Notes: generated by a model from the sequence alone, not told the origin. Shown: positions 16,147-26,099, counted from the stretch's first letter. The stretch is 64,000 nucleotides of DNA from Pseudomonas lundensis (GCF_002269125.1 NZ_NQKI01000026.1:1-64000), one strand, 5' to 3'. Numbers and translations are program-made.

Positions 16147-18468
16147 ATGGACAGCATCAACAGCCGCATCGCCGAAGAACTTGGCGTGCGCCCGCAGCAG
16201 GTCGAAGCGGCCGTCGCACTTCTGGATGAAGGCTCCACCGTACCCTTCATCTCCCGTTACCGTAAGGAAGTGACCGGCAGCCTGGATGACACCCAACTTC
16301 GTCATCTGGAAGAACGCCTGCGCTACCTGCGAGAACTCGACGAACGGCGCATCAGTATCCTCGCCAGCATCGAAGAACAAGGCAAGTTGACGCCAGAACT
16401 GGCGCGCGATATCAAACTCGCAGATACCAAAACCCGCCTTGAAGACTTGTACCTCCCCTACAAGCAAAAGCGCCGCACCAAAGGCCAGATCGCCCTCGAA
16501 GCCGGCCTCGGTGAACTGGCTGACGGCCTGTTCAATGATCCGAACCTGAACCCCGAAACAGAAGCCGCCCGTTTTGTCGACGCCGAAAAAGGCGTGGCCG
16601 ACGTCAAAGCCGCCCTCGACGGCGCCAAATACATCCTGATGGAGCGTTTCGCCGAAGACGCCACCCTGTTGGACAAACTGCGCAGTTTTCTCAAGCAGGA
16701 AGCCACCCTCAGCGCCCGCGTCATCGCAGGCAAAGAAGAGGAAGGCGCCAAGTTCCGCGATTACTTCGAGCACGACGAGCCACTCAAAAGCATGCCGTCG
16801 CACCGGGCGCTGGCCATTTTCCGCGGGCGCAATGAAGGCATCCTCAGCGCGTCGCTCAAAGTGGGAGAAGAATTGCCCGGCACGATGCACCCCGGCGAGA
16901 TGATGATTGCCGAACGTTTCGGCCTGCAAAACCAGAACCGTCCGGCTGACAAATGGCTGGGCGAAGTGGTGCGCTGGACGTGGAAGGTCAAGCTCTATAC
17001 ACACCTTGAAACCGATCTGCTGGGTGAACTGCGCGACGCCGCAGAAACCGAAGCCATCAACGTGTTTGCGCACAACCTGCACGACTTGCTGCTGGCCGCG
17101 CCTGCTGGCCCGCGCGCTACCCTTGGCCTGGACCCGGGCCTGCGCACCGGCTGCAAAATTGCCGTGGTCGATGCCACCGGCAAACTGCTGGAACACGCCA
17201 CCGTGTACCCGCACGTGCCGCACAACAAGTGGGATCAAACCATCTCGATCCTGGCTGCCCTGTGTGCCAAACACGCGGTCGAACTGATCGCCATCGGCAA
17301 CGGAACCGCGAGCCGCGAGAGCGACAAGCTGATCATCGACCTGATCAAAAAATACCCTGCACTGAAAGTCACCAAAGTCATGGTGTCTGAAGCCGGGGCC
17401 TCGGTGTACTCGGCATCGGAGTTGGCAGCCAAAGAATTCCCGGACCTGGACGTGTCGATCCGTGGCGCTGTTTCGATTGCGCGCCGCCTGCAAGATCCGC
17501 TGGCCGAGCTGGTCAAAATCGACCCCAAATCCATTGGGGTCGGCCAATACCAGCACGACGTGTCGCAGCTCAAGCTGGCGCGGGGTCTGGACGCCGTTGT
17601 GGAAGACTGCGTAAACGCCGTGGGGGTGGACGTAAACACCGCCTCGGTGGCGCTGCTGGCCCGGATCTCCGGCCTCAACGCCACGCTGGCGCAAAATATC
17701 GTGAACCATCGCGATGAAAACGGTGCCTTCAAAACCCGCGCGGCGCTGAAAAAAGTCAGCCGTCTGGGTGAAAAAACCTTTGAACAAGCCGCCGGTTTCT
17801 TACGCGTCATGAACGGCGACAACCCGTTGGACGGCTCGGCGGTTCACCCCGAAGCCTACCCGCTGGTCAAGCGCATTGCGTCCGACACCGAACGCGACAT
17901 TCGTTCACTGATTGGTGATGCGAGCTTTCTCAAGCGTCTCGATCCGAAGAAATTCACCGATGAAACCTTCGGTTTGCCGACGGTCACCGACATTCTGCAA
18001 GAGCTGGAAAAGCCGGGCCGGGATCCGCGTCCCGAGTTCAAGACCGCCGAGTTCCAGGAAGGCGTCGAAGACCTCAAAGACTTGCAACTGGGGATGATTC
18101 TGGAAGGTGTCGTCACCAACGTGACCAACTTCGGTGCGTTCGTCGATATCGGTGTGCATCAGGACGGTCTGGTGCATATTTCGGCGCTGTCCGAGAAATT
18201 CATCAAAGACCCGCGTGAAGCAGTCAAAGCCGGTGACGTGGTCAAGGTCAAGGTGATGGAAGTCGACATCCCCCGTAAGCGGGTGGGCCTGTCGATGCGC
18301 ATGAGCGACACACCCGGCGAGAAAATTGACGGGGCGCGCGGCGCACGTCCGGGCGCTTCGGGGCGCCAGCAAAACACCGCACCGCGCAAGGAAACCGTGG
18401 CCGCGGCCCCTGCCAACAACGCCATGGCATCGCTGTTCGCCAATGCCAAGCAACTGAAGAAGCGCTAA
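16147..18468 (+). CDS. tex: Transcription accessory protein Tex
   Basis: Tex is a large conserved RNA-binding protein linked to transcription elongation and toxin gene expression; its exact mechanism is not settled. The 773-residue protein shows the N-terminal helical Tex domain (VPFISRYRKEVTG), the YqgF-like nuclease fold (TLGLDPGLRTGCKIAVVD), helix-hairpin-helix motifs (GVDVNTASVALLARISGL) and a C-terminal S1 domain (GVVTNVTNFGAFVDIGVHQDG). ATG at 16147 follows an AGGTGG ribosome site. The stop overlaps the next gene start as TAATG. Confidence 0.95.
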   Translation: MDSINSRIAEELGVRPQQVEAAVALLDEGSTVPFISRYRKEVTGSLDDTQLRHLEERLRYLRELDERRISILASIEEQGKLTPELARDIKLADTKTRLEDLYLPYKQKRRTKGQIALEAGLGELADGLFNDPNLNPETEAARFVDAEKGVADVKAALDGAKYILMERFAEDATLLDKLRSFLKQEATLSARVIAGKEEEGAKFRDYFEHDEPLKSMPSHRALAIFRGRNEGILSASLKVGEELPGTMHPGEMMIAERFGLQNQNRPADKWLGEVVRWTWKVKLYTHLETDLLGELRDAAETEAINVFAHNLHDLLLAAPAGPRATLGLDPGLRTGCKIAVVDATGKLLEHATVYPHVPHNKWDQTISILAALCAKHAVELIAIGNGTASRESDKLIIDLIKKYPALKVTKVMVSEAGASVYSASELAAKEFPDLDVSIRGAVSIARRLQDPLAELVKIDPKSIGVGQYQHDVSQLKLARGLDAVVEDCVNAVGVDVNTASVALLARISGLNATLAQNIVNHRDENGAFKTRAALKKVSRLGEKTFEQAAGFLRVMNGDNPLDGSAVHPEAYPLVKRIASDTERDIRSLIGDASFLKRLDPKKFTDETFGLPTVTDILQELEKPGRDPRPEFKTAEFQEGVEDLKDLQLGMILEGVVTNVTNFGAFVDIGVHQDGLVHISALSEKFIKDPREAVKAGDVVKVKVMEVDIPRKRVGLSMRMSDTPGEKIDGARGARPGASGRQQNTAPRKETVAAAPANNAMASLFANAKQLKKR

Positions 18469-18851
18469 TGGACATCCCGGCCGGGCTGACCCAAAGCGCG
18501 TTCAGTGAACTGATCGGCTGTCGCGTGGTGCAACTTGATGAAGGCGCGGCCCACGTCGCCCTGAGCCTTGAGCCGCACCTGCGCAACCGGGGCGGCAAAC
18601 TGCATGGCGGGGTGCTGTTCAGCCTGGTCGACATCAGCATGGGGCTGGCCTGTTCCAGTACCCATGGCTTCGATCAGCAAAGCGCCACCCTGGAATGCAA
18701 GATCAACTACATCCGGGCGGTGTCCGAAGGCGAAGTGCTGTGTATCGCCAAGGTCATCCACCCCGGTCGCCGCACGCTGGTCGTTGAAGCTGACGTCTGG
18801 CAGGGCGAAAAGCGGGTCGCAAAAGCGCAAGGCACGTTCGCTGTCCTGTAG
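18468..18851 (+). CDS. PaaI-type hotdog thioesterase
   Basis: This 127-residue protein has a hotdog fold with the PaaI-type signature GGKLHGGVLFSLVDISMGLA at about residues 43-62. It probably hydrolyses an aromatic or medium-chain acyl-CoA; the substrate is unknown. It starts at ATG overlapping the tex stop (TAATG), so it is cotranscribed and coupled to tex, an arrangement seen in other Pseudomonas. Confidence 0.85.
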   Translation: MDIPAGLTQSAFSELIGCRVVQLDEGAAHVALSLEPHLRNRGGKLHGGVLFSLVDISMGLACSSTHGFDQQSATLECKINYIRAVSEGEVLCIAKVIHPGRRTLVVEADVWQGEKRVAKAQGTFAVL

Positions 18852-18875
18852 CGGTCACCCGTCGATTTAGGTTAA

Positions 18876-18903
18876 TTTCGGCACTGCATACGCGGTGCCG
18901 AAA
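18876..18903. repeat. Inverted repeat between thioesterase and gshA
   Basis: TTTCGGCAC (18876-18884) pairs perfectly with GTGCCGAAA (18895-18903) across a 10-base loop. There is no T-run. It could be a weak terminator for tex-thioesterase or an operator before gshA. Confidence 0.4.
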
Positions 18904-19049
18904 TGCGCCTGGAGCGCCTGGGACCGACACAGGGACGGGGCTGAGCACTTCTTTTAAAAGTCAGGCGACCACGCCGGCTTCAACTTCACCCTTGTAGACC
19001 GTCCTGACCACCCCCATATTGGGGCGACTGACGCGTGAAGGAATCCAAC

Positions 19050-20633
19050 TTGAGCCAACTTCTCAACCGCCGCCTGGCTCTGCTCAGCGAGCGCGCTAAC
19101 CTCACTCTGCTGGAGCAGTGTCTGCACGGGATCGAGCGCGAATGTTTGCGCGTCACCGGCGATGCCCGCCTGGCCCAGACGCCGCACCCCGAAGAACTGG
19201 GGTCGGCCCTGACCAACGATCAAATCACCACCGACTATTCCGAGTCGCTGCTGGAGTTCATCACCCCGGCCCTGGCCGACCCGGCTGAGACGCTGGCCAG
19301 CCTCGACAAGATCCACCGTTTTGCCTACAGCAAACTCAACAACGAGTACCTGTGGAGCCCTTCAATGCCGTGCCCGTTGCCGGCCGAAGCGGATATTCCG
19401 ATTGCCTACTACGGCACGTCCAACATCGGACAGCTCAAGTACGTGTATCGCAAAGGCCTGGCCCTGCGTTACGGCAAAACCATGCAGTGCATTGCCGGCA
19501 TTCACTACAACTTCTCGTTGCCTGAAGCCCTTTGGCCTGTGCTGAAAGCGGCAGACGGCTTTGTGGGCACAGACCGCGATTACCAGTCGAGCGCCTACAT
19601 CGCGCTGATCCGTAACTTCCGCCGTTACAGCTGGCTGCTGATGTACCTGTTTGGCGCCTCGCCTGCGCTGGACGCAGGCTTTTTGCGCGGCCGGGCTCAC
19701 CAGCTCGAACAACTGGACCCCGACACGCTTTACCTGCCGTACGCCACCAGCCTGCGCATGAGCGACCTCGGTTACCAGAGCAACGCTCAGGCGGGCCTGA
19801 CGCCGTGCTACAACGACCTCAACAGTTACACCGACAGCCTGCGTAAAGCCGTGGCAACGCCCTACGCGCCGTATGTCGAAATCGGCACGCACCAGGACGG
19901 CGAGTGGGTGCAACTGAACACCAACATCCTGCAAATCGAAAACGAGTACTACTCCAACATCCGCCCCAAGCGCGTGACCTACAGCGGCGAGCGTCCGATT
20001 CAAGCGCTCATGTCCCGTGGCGTGCAGTACGTTGAAGTGCGTTTGCTGGACATCAACCCGTTCCTGCCCGTGGGCATTGACCTGCCCGAAGCCCGCTTCC
20101 TGGATGCCTTCCTGCTGTACTGCGCCCTGCAAGAAAGCCCGCAGTTCGACAGCGCGGAGTGCGGCAGTTGCACCTCCAACTTCCTCAGCGTCGTCAAAGA
20201 AGGTCGCCGCCCGGGCCTGCAATTGCAGCGTGACGGTCAACCGGTGGACATGAAGGAATGGGCAGCCGAACTGCTGGAACAAATCGCACCACTGGCCGCG
20301 TTGCTGGATCAAAGCAAGGGTGACGATGCGCACAGCAAGGCACTGGATGAGCAACTGGCGAAAATCAAGGACGTGTCCCTGACCCCGTCGGCCAAAGTGC
20401 TGGCCAGCATGGCCGAACACAAAGAAAGCTTCGCTCAGTTCTCCATGCGCCAAAGCATTACCCACGCTGAATACTTCCGCAGCCAGGCCCTCAGCCCTGA
20501 AGACCAGGCCGCTTTCGAAGAAAAAGCCCGTAAATCGATCAACGACCAAATGGAAATTGAAAACACCGAAGAGGGTGATTTCGACCTGTTTGTGGCGTCG
20601 TATCAGGCGAGTATTTTGGCGATCAGTAACTGA
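19050..20633 (+). CDS. gshA: Glutamate-cysteine ligase
   Basis: GshA makes gamma-glutamylcysteine, the first and rate-limiting step of glutathione synthesis. The protein (527 residues) has the proteobacterial class motifs GIERECLRV, TDYSESLLEFITP and QVEVRLLDINPF-like VEVRLLDINPFLP. I place the start at TTG 19050, since AAGGA lies 7 bases upstream and the N-terminus (MSQLLNRRLAL) then matches Pseudomonas GshA. GTG at 19035 would put the start on top of this ribosome site. Transcription probably ends at a UUCG-loop terminator at 20835-20867. Confidence 0.94.
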   Translation: MSQLLNRRLALLSERANLTLLEQCLHGIERECLRVTGDARLAQTPHPEELGSALTNDQITTDYSESLLEFITPALADPAETLASLDKIHRFAYSKLNNEYLWSPSMPCPLPAEADIPIAYYGTSNIGQLKYVYRKGLALRYGKTMQCIAGIHYNFSLPEALWPVLKAADGFVGTDRDYQSSAYIALIRNFRRYSWLLMYLFGASPALDAGFLRGRAHQLEQLDPDTLYLPYATSLRMSDLGYQSNAQAGLTPCYNDLNSYTDSLRKAVATPYAPYVEIGTHQDGEWVQLNTNILQIENEYYSNIRPKRVTYSGERPIQALMSRGVQYVEVRLLDINPFLPVGIDLPEARFLDAFLLYCALQESPQFDSAECGSCTSNFLSVVKEGRRPGLQLQRDGQPVDMKEWAAELLEQIAPLAALLDQSKGDDAHSKALDEQLAKIKDVSLTPSAKVLASMAEHKESFAQFSMRQSITHAEYFRSQALSPEDQAAFEEKARKSINDQMEIENTEEGDFDLFVASYQASILAISN

Positions 20634-21019
20634 GTGATGACAGGCAGCCCGTTAGCCAAACCCCGAAGACGTTCAGGTTTCGCCGTGTCAGAGGCGCGCA
20701 CGCAAAGGTGCCGCCTCCTACACGAACTGCGGCAACGGATGGCTTCGGGGAGTTGAGTGCAGGCGTACCGTACACCGCCGCTGAAATAAACAGTGGCCGG
20801 GCCTGGAAACCCGAGTAACAATTACGCGCCTTAGCGCCATGTACCCTTCGGGGAGTTGGCGTTTTTTGTGCGTCAGTCTTCATCTTATGACGGCTGTGCG
20901 CGGGAGGTCTTCGGACCTGCCGGGTTTGCCTAATTGTCCCGGTTTCCAGCCTGCGTACAGCTGTCACCTTCGCCTGGACACGAACCTGACAGCTCTTAAA
21001 CATATTAGGAGCACACTCA
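20634..21019. other. gshA-DUF3077 intergenic region
   Basis: These 386 bases hold no convincing gene. They contain a terminator at 20835-20867 and a repeated 13-mer CTTCGGGGAGTTG at 20743 and 20846. The second copy is part of the terminator stem. A small RNA ending at the terminator is possible but not shown. Confidence 0.5.
20835..20867 (+). terminator. UUCG-loop terminator downstream of gshA
   Basis: CGCCA (20835-20839) pairs with TGGCG (20857-20861) and an inner CCC-TTCG-GGG forms a stable tetraloop. Six T residues follow. Confidence 0.75.
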
Positions 21020-21283
21020 ATGACTACCCCTTCCCCGATCAACACCCTCGGCGTCGTAACCTTCAGCCCGTGCGGCGAAAATGACCAACCTCTGTTTTGC
21101 GTTAACCCCGGTATACCTTTGCGTCAGGCGCTGGAGCACGTCTCGGCGTTGTTGTTTTGCGCCAAAAAGCTGGCCCTGGATGCCGCCCTGGAGAAAGACG
21201 GGGAACGCCATGCCTGGGCGTCGCACTACTTGTGCGACATGGGCAAGGCCGTTATTGATGATGTGTGTTTGCAGGCGTTTTAA
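21020..21283 (+). CDS. DUF3077 family protein
   Basis: This 87-residue soluble protein has the DUF3077 pattern FCVNPGIPLRQALEHVSALLFCAKKLALDAA. The family is almost confined to Pseudomonas, has many paralogues, and its function is unknown. A good AGGAG ribosome site precedes the ATG. A long hairpin at 21293-21334 separates it from convergent argA. Confidence 0.8.
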   Translation: MTTPSPINTLGVVTFSPCGENDQPLFCVNPGIPLRQALEHVSALLFCAKKLALDAALEKDGERHAWASHYLCDMGKAVIDDVCLQAF

Positions 21284-21292
21284 CGACGCACC

Positions 21293-21334
21293 GAAGCCGC
21301 CGCTCGACGCAGGTGTGCGTTGAACGGCGGCTTC
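21293..21334. terminator. Hairpin between convergent DUF3077 and argA genes
   Basis: GAAGCCGCCG (21293-21302) pairs with CGGCGGCTTC (21325-21334), and the interior ACGCA/TGCGT continues the stem. There is no strong T-run, but the position fits a bidirectional terminator. Confidence 0.65.
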
Positions 21335-21351
21335 AGTCGGCCGTGCAGGCG

Positions 21352-22650
21352 TTACAGGGCTTTTTCGAAGATTTTCGAATTGCGCTGAAAGTTGTACAAC
21401 GAGGCGCGTGCGACCGGCAGGCGTTCAACGCTGCTGGGCTCGAAGCCGCGCTCGCGGAACCAGTGGGCTGTGCGGGTGGTCAGGACGAACAGGGTTTTGA
21501 GGCCCAGCGCTCGCGCACGGTTTTCAATGCGTTCGAGCAGTTCATCGCCGCGACGGCCGTGGCGGTATTCCGGGTTCACGGCCAGACAGGCCAGCTCGCC
21601 GGCTTCGGAGTCGGCAATCGGGTATAACGCCGCGCAAGCGATGATCATGCCTTCGCGCTCGACCACGCTGAATTGCTCGATTTCACGCTCCAGCACGTCA
21701 CGCGAACGACGCACCAAAATGCCCTGCTCTTCCAGCGGGCTGATGAGGTCCAGCAAACCGCCGACGTCTTCAATCGCGGCTTCGCGGATTTTTTCGAACT
21801 GCTCCTGCGCCACCAGTGTGCCGCCGCCGTTACGGGTGAACAGCTCGGTCAGCAGTGCGCCGTCTTCGGCGTAGCTGACGATATGGCTGCGGGCCACGCC
21901 GCCACGGCAGGCCTCGGCGGCCGCTTCCAGCAGTTCAGCCTGATAATCGCTGCCCAGACGCTTCATGTGGGCGGGCACTTGTTGCGGCCGCAGCTCGCGC
22001 ACCAGACGCCCGTCTTCATCGAGCAAGCCCGGCTCGGCGCCAAACAACAGCAGTTTATCGGCCCCAAGGTCGATGGCGGCACGGGTCGCAACGTCTTCGC
22101 AGGCGAGGTTGAAGATTTCGCCAGTCGGCGAATACCCCAGCGGCGACAGCAGCACGATGGAGCGTTCGTCGAGCAGGCGGTTGATGCCCTTGCGGTCCAC
22201 CCGCCGCACTTCGCCGGTGTGGTGGTAGTCCACGCCATTGAGCACGCCAATCGGACGCGCCGTCACCAGATTGCCGCTCGCCACCCGCAGGCGCGAACCC
22301 TGCATCGGTGAGGACGCCATGTCCATCGACAGCCGGGCTTCTATCGCAATGCGCAGTTGACCGACGGCGTCGATCACACATTCCAGCGTCGGGGCGTCGG
22401 TGATGCGCATGCCTTCGTGGTAATGCGGCGTCAGCCCGCGGGCTTGCAGGCGGCTTTCGATTTGCGGGCGCGAGCCATGCACCAGCACCAGCCGAACGCC
22501 CAAACTGTGCAGCAGCACCAAGTCGTGAACGATGTTGCCGAAATTGGGGTGCGCCACGCCGTCGCCGGGAAGCATGACGACGAAGGTGCAATCGCGGTGG
22601 GCATTGATGTAAGGGGACGCGTGACGTAGCCAGTTAACGTAATCGGGCAT
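21352..22650 (-). CDS. argA: N-acetylglutamate synthase
   Basis: ArgA acetylates glutamate with acetyl-CoA, the first step of arginine synthesis. The 432-residue protein has an N-terminal amino-acid-kinase-like domain (LVLVHGSRPQIE) that carries arginine feedback, and a C-terminal GNAT domain (ACLAVNPEYRHGRRGDELLERIE). Length is typical for the proteobacterial two-domain enzyme. It is followed in the same direction, on its upstream side, by argE, giving the Pseudomonas argA-argE pair. Confidence 0.96.
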   Translation of the reverse strand: MPDYVNWLRHASPYINAHRDCTFVVMLPGDGVAHPNFGNIVHDLVLLHSLGVRLVLVHGSRPQIESRLQARGLTPHYHEGMRITDAPTLECVIDAVGQLRIAIEARLSMDMASSPMQGSRLRVASGNLVTARPIGVLNGVDYHHTGEVRRVDRKGINRLLDERSIVLLSPLGYSPTGEIFNLACEDVATRAAIDLGADKLLLFGAEPGLLDEDGRLVRELRPQQVPAHMKRLGSDYQAELLEAAAEACRGGVARSHIVSYAEDGALLTELFTRNGGGTLVAQEQFEKIREAAIEDVGGLLDLISPLEEQGILVRRSRDVLEREIEQFSVVEREGMIIACAALYPIADSEAGELACLAVNPEYRHGRRGDELLERIENRARALGLKTLFVLTTRTAHWFRERGFEPSSVERLPVARASLYNFQRNSKIFEKAL

Positions 22651-22785
22651 AACCGGAGCCTGTAAAAAAGTGAGTCGCCTAAAAAGGGCACAAACAGCAA
22701 ACGCACAACGGGCGGGGGTTATCGTCGAAACTGACTTGGCGACACGCGTGCTCTCCTTGTGTGTACGGGTTGGACCTGCGGCGAT

Positions 22786-23937
22786 TTACAGCGCCGGGGT
22801 CAGGCAATAGTGTTCGATCAATTGACTGAGTAGACGCACCGTCGGCTGCAAACGTGACATGTCGAGGTGTTCGCCCGGCTGATGTGCGCAGCTGATATCG
22901 CCGGGGCCGAGGACAATGGTTTCGCAGCCAAGGCGCTGAAGATAAGGCGCTTCGGTGCCAAACGCTACTGCTTCGGCACGATGCCCGGTCAGACGTTCAG
23001 CCACACGCACCAGTTCGCTGTCGGCCGGCTGCTCAAAGGGCGCCACGCCTGCCGCTAGCGGGGCGAAATCAATCTGTACTTGATGGCGTTCAGCCAGTGG
23101 CTGGAGCTTGCTGCGGATGATGGCCCGCAGCGCAGTCGGGTCCATCCCCGGCAAAGGCCGCAGGTCGAATTCCAGCGAGCACTGGCCGCAGATGCGATTC
23201 GGGTTGTCGCCGCCGTGGATGCAGCCAAAGTTGAGGGTCGGCTGCGGCACGCTGAATTGCGGGTTGCGGTATTCGTGCAGCCATTGCTGGCGCAGGGCCT
23301 TGAGTTCACTGATGGCGTCGTGCATGGCATCCAGCGCGCTATGGCCCAGGCTTGGGTCAGAGGAATGGCCGCTGCGCCCCAGAATCTCGATGCGCTCCAT
23401 CATCACGCCTTTATGCATGCGGATCGGTTTGAGCCCGGTCGGCTCGCCAATCACAGCCACACGGCCCAGCGGGCGACCCGCTTCGGCCAGTGCCCGGGCG
23501 CCGGCCATGGAGGTTTCTTCGTCGCACGTGGCCAGAATCAGTAAAGGTTGCTTGAACGGTTGATCGAGCAGCGGCCGGACGGCTTCGATGATCAGCGCGA
23601 AAAAACCCTTCATGTCACAGCTGCCCAGTCCGACCCAGCGGTTATCCACTTCTGTCAGCTTGAGCGGATCGGTCTGCCACAAGGCTTCATCGTACGGCAC
23701 CGTGTCGCTGTGGCCTGCCAGCACCAGCCCGCCGGGGCCGCTGCCATAACTGGCGAGTAGGTTGAATTTACCGGGGCTGACCTGCTGGATGTCGATGGCG
23801 AACCCAAGGTCTCCCAGCCACAGGGCCAGTAGATCAATGACCGGGCGGTTGGTTTGATCCAGGTGCGCCTGGGTGCAACTGACGGACGGCGCGCTGATCA
23901 AGGCAGCGAATTGCTCTTTGAGGGAGGGTAAAGGCAT
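22786..23937 (-). CDS. argE: Acetylornithine deacetylase
   Basis: ArgE removes acetyl from N2-acetylornithine to give ornithine. The 383-residue enzyme is an M20 metallopeptidase-fold protein: LAGHSDTVPYD holds the first metal ligand and catalytic Asp, CDMKGFFA the bridging Asp, CDEETSMAGA the catalytic Glu, and a late His is in SCAHQPGEHLD. The start is ATG 23935-23937 (MPLPSLKEQF). The frame is open another 240 codons upstream, but that part lies opposite the CYTH gene and is spurious. Confidence 0.95.
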   Translation of the reverse strand: MPLPSLKEQFAALISAPSVSCTQAHLDQTNRPVIDLLALWLGDLGFAIDIQQVSPGKFNLLASYGSGPGGLVLAGHSDTVPYDEALWQTDPLKLTEVDNRWVGLGSCDMKGFFALIIEAVRPLLDQPFKQPLLILATCDEETSMAGARALAEAGRPLGRVAVIGEPTGLKPIRMHKGVMMERIEILGRSGHSSDPSLGHSALDAMHDAISELKALRQQWLHEYRNPQFSVPQPTLNFGCIHGGDNPNRICGQCSLEFDLRPLPGMDPTALRAIIRSKLQPLAERHQVQIDFAPLAAGVAPFEQPADSELVRVAERLTGHRAEAVAFGTEAPYLQRLGCETIVLGPGDISCAHQPGEHLDMSRLQPTVRLLSQLIEHYCLTPAL

Positions 23938-24094
23938 GCGCTGACTTCCTGTTGGCGGGGCGAGGCCCATCATAGGGCCATCTGAGCAGCAGAATAAACC
24001 CATGCGGGGCGCCGGGGCGGCGAGTCCTGTACACTGCACGGCCTTGGCAGCCACACCTTTCCCCGGCTGCGCACCGTTCCTGGATTTTCCGGCC

Positions 24095-25483
24095 ATGCAG
24101 AAAGAAACCGAAATCAAACTCCGCGTCAGCCGCGAAACCCTCGCCGCCTTGCGCGAGCACCCTTTGCTGAAAAAGCGCAACAAAAGTGGCTGGGAAAGCC
24201 GTGAGTTGCTCAACCAATATTTCGATACCCCTGAGCGCGACCTGGCCAAGGCCAAGGTTGCCCTGCGCTTGCGCCGTGATGGCGAAGACGTGATCCAGAC
24301 CCTCAAGACCCGTGGCGAGAGCATTGCCGGTCTGTCGGTGCGCAATGAATACGACTGGCATTTGCCTAAAGCCAAGCTCGACGTCAAAAAACTCGACGGC
24401 GAATGCTGGCCCGAAGCGTTGGCCGAGCTGGACAAAAAAACCCTCAAGCCGATTTTCACCACTGATTTCGTGCGCGAGCGCGCTGAAATCTCGTGGGGTC
24501 GCGGCAAAGCCAAAGTGGTGATCGAAGCCGCACTGGACGTGGGCCACGTGATTGCAGGCAAGCAGAAAGAAGAAATCTGCGAGTTGGAACTCGAACTGCG
24601 CGAAGGCGAACCGGCTGCTTTGCTGGAACTGGCTGCCGAGCTGGCTGAAAAACTGGCGTTGATGCCGTGTGACATCAGCAAGGCAGAGCGCGGTTATCGC
24701 CTGTTCGACGCCAACAGCTACTCGGTGAGCCTGCCAGCCCCTGAGCTGACGCCTGAAACCCCGCTGGATGACGCGTTTGCCGCGCTGGCGTGGCATTTGC
24801 TGGCCAGCAGCCAGCGTTTGGCCGAGCAATACCGCTTCAATGGCCACTGGCGTCTGTTGCAAGACTGGGTGCAGCAATTGATTGACCTGCGCGCGCTGGT
24901 CAGCAGCCTCGGTCAGGCCGCGCCACGCCAATCCACCAGCACCTTGCGCGCCTCGCTGGACGCACTGCTGGAAGACTGGCGCCCGCTGGTGCAGATCGGT
25001 CAGGACGACGAAGACGTGCGCAAAGCCGCGCCCGAGCAGTTCCTCGAAGAACTCGAAGACCCGCGCTGGGGCCAATTCTCCCTGAACACGTCGCGCTGGT
25101 TGATGGAGCGCAGCTGGACCGTGGATCGTGGCACGACCCGTGGCAATCGTCAGGGCGCTGCACAGCTGAGCAGTTGGCTGCCCCGTTTGCTGTCGGATGA
25201 AGCTATCGCGTTGCGTCTGAACCGTTACCAGCAGCAACCAGAAGATTTGGCAGAGCAGTTGCCGCGCATCGAGCGCATTCAAGCGTGGCTGCGTTTGGCC
25301 CGTGGCGTGCTGGAGATTGCGGAAGTGGACCGTTTGTTTGGCGAGATGAACAAGCTGCAAGAGCTGGCCAATCAGCCACTCACAGACGATGTTGAACACA
25401 ATGATGCGTTGCTCGATGCCCGCAAGCATCAAGCGATCGCGGTTTACCAGAACCGCGCCTGGAAGACCTTGCTGCGCGCGTAA
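24095..25483 (+). CDS. CYTH-CHAD inorganic triphosphatase-like protein
   Basis: The 462-residue protein has an N-terminal CYTH tunnel domain (ETEIKLRV with the ExExK motif at about residues 4-8) and a C-terminal CHAD domain (from about 215; RLLQDWVQQL, helical with conserved Arg and His). CYTH enzymes hydrolyse tripolyphosphate, and CHAD domains bind polyphosphate. E. coli YgiF is the closest functional model. ATG at 24095 starts directly at the CYTH motif. It is divergent from argE. Confidence 0.85.
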   Translation: MQKETEIKLRVSRETLAALREHPLLKKRNKSGWESRELLNQYFDTPERDLAKAKVALRLRRDGEDVIQTLKTRGESIAGLSVRNEYDWHLPKAKLDVKKLDGECWPEALAELDKKTLKPIFTTDFVRERAEISWGRGKAKVVIEAALDVGHVIAGKQKEEICELELELREGEPAALLELAAELAEKLALMPCDISKAERGYRLFDANSYSVSLPAPELTPETPLDDAFAALAWHLLASSQRLAEQYRFNGHWRLLQDWVQQLIDLRALVSSLGQAAPRQSTSTLRASLDALLEDWRPLVQIGQDDEDVRKAAPEQFLEELEDPRWGQFSLNTSRWLMERSWTVDRGTTRGNRQGAAQLSSWLPRLLSDEAIALRLNRYQQQPEDLAEQLPRIERIQAWLRLARGVLEIAEVDRLFGEMNKLQELANQPLTDDVEHNDALLDARKHQAIAVYQNRAWKTLLRA

Positions 25484-25529
25484 GCATCATGCAAAGGGCT
25501 CTCAGCGCTCGCTGAGGGCCCTCTCCCAC

Positions 25530-26099
25530 TTATTGCGCAGTCTTGGGCATGTCCGCGTCGGGCGTGCGCCAGATCAGGCGTGTGGTGTCGTAGCCTTGCT
25601 GTTGAGCCTTGCTGAGTAACTCGTCACGGGTTTGCTGATCAATGGTCGGTTTGCGCGACAGCAACCACAGGTAGCGACGGTCCGGGTTACCGACCAGCGC
25701 AGTGCTGTAGTTGTCCCCCAGATACAGCACCCAGTAATCGCCTTTAGTCACACCCGGCAACAGCGTCGAGACCCAGTTATCAAACTCAACCCACAATTTG
25801 TCGGTCTTGCCCGGCACTTGAGGCGTCGCTGTGCCTTTGGCCTCCTGCCACTTGCCGTCTTCGGTCAGGCAGCGGTTGAGCACCGCCACATTGCCATCGG
25901 GCTTGAGGGTGTATTGCGCTTGGGACTGTGCGCAATTGCGCTGGAAGAACATCGGCAACCGCGCCTGCTCATACCAAGTGCCTTGATAGCGCTTGAGGTC
26001 GACGTTATCGACAGTTTTGGGGGCCAGTGCATCGCTGCCGGAGCTGGAGCACCCGGCCAACACCAACGCAGTGCCCAGACACGCTAAAAGTCGCTTCAT
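25530..26099 (-). CDS. blc: Outer-membrane lipocalin Blc
   Basis: Blc is a lipocalin lipoprotein anchored in the outer membrane that binds lysophospholipids or fatty acids under stress. The 189-residue protein has a signal peptide with lipobox LAGC (Cys17) and the lipocalin signature YQGTWYEQARLPMFFQ. The C-terminal WLLSRKP strand is also conserved. The next gene, another lipoprotein, is 21 bases upstream and probably in the same transcript. Confidence 0.92.
   Translation of the reverse strand: MKRLLACLGTALVLAGCSSSGSDALAPKTVDNVDLKRYQGTWYEQARLPMFFQRNCAQSQAQYTLKPDGNVAVLNRCLTEDGKWQEAKGTATPQVPGKTDKLWVEFDNWVSTLLPGVTKGDYWVLYLGDNYSTALVGNPDRRYLWLLSRKPTIDQQTRDELLSKAQQQGYDTTRLIWRTPDADMPKTAQ

Noticed and set aside
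22786..24681. 631-residue reading of argE
   Set aside because: The part beyond 23937 lies opposite the CYTH-CHAD gene and lacks any M20 feature.
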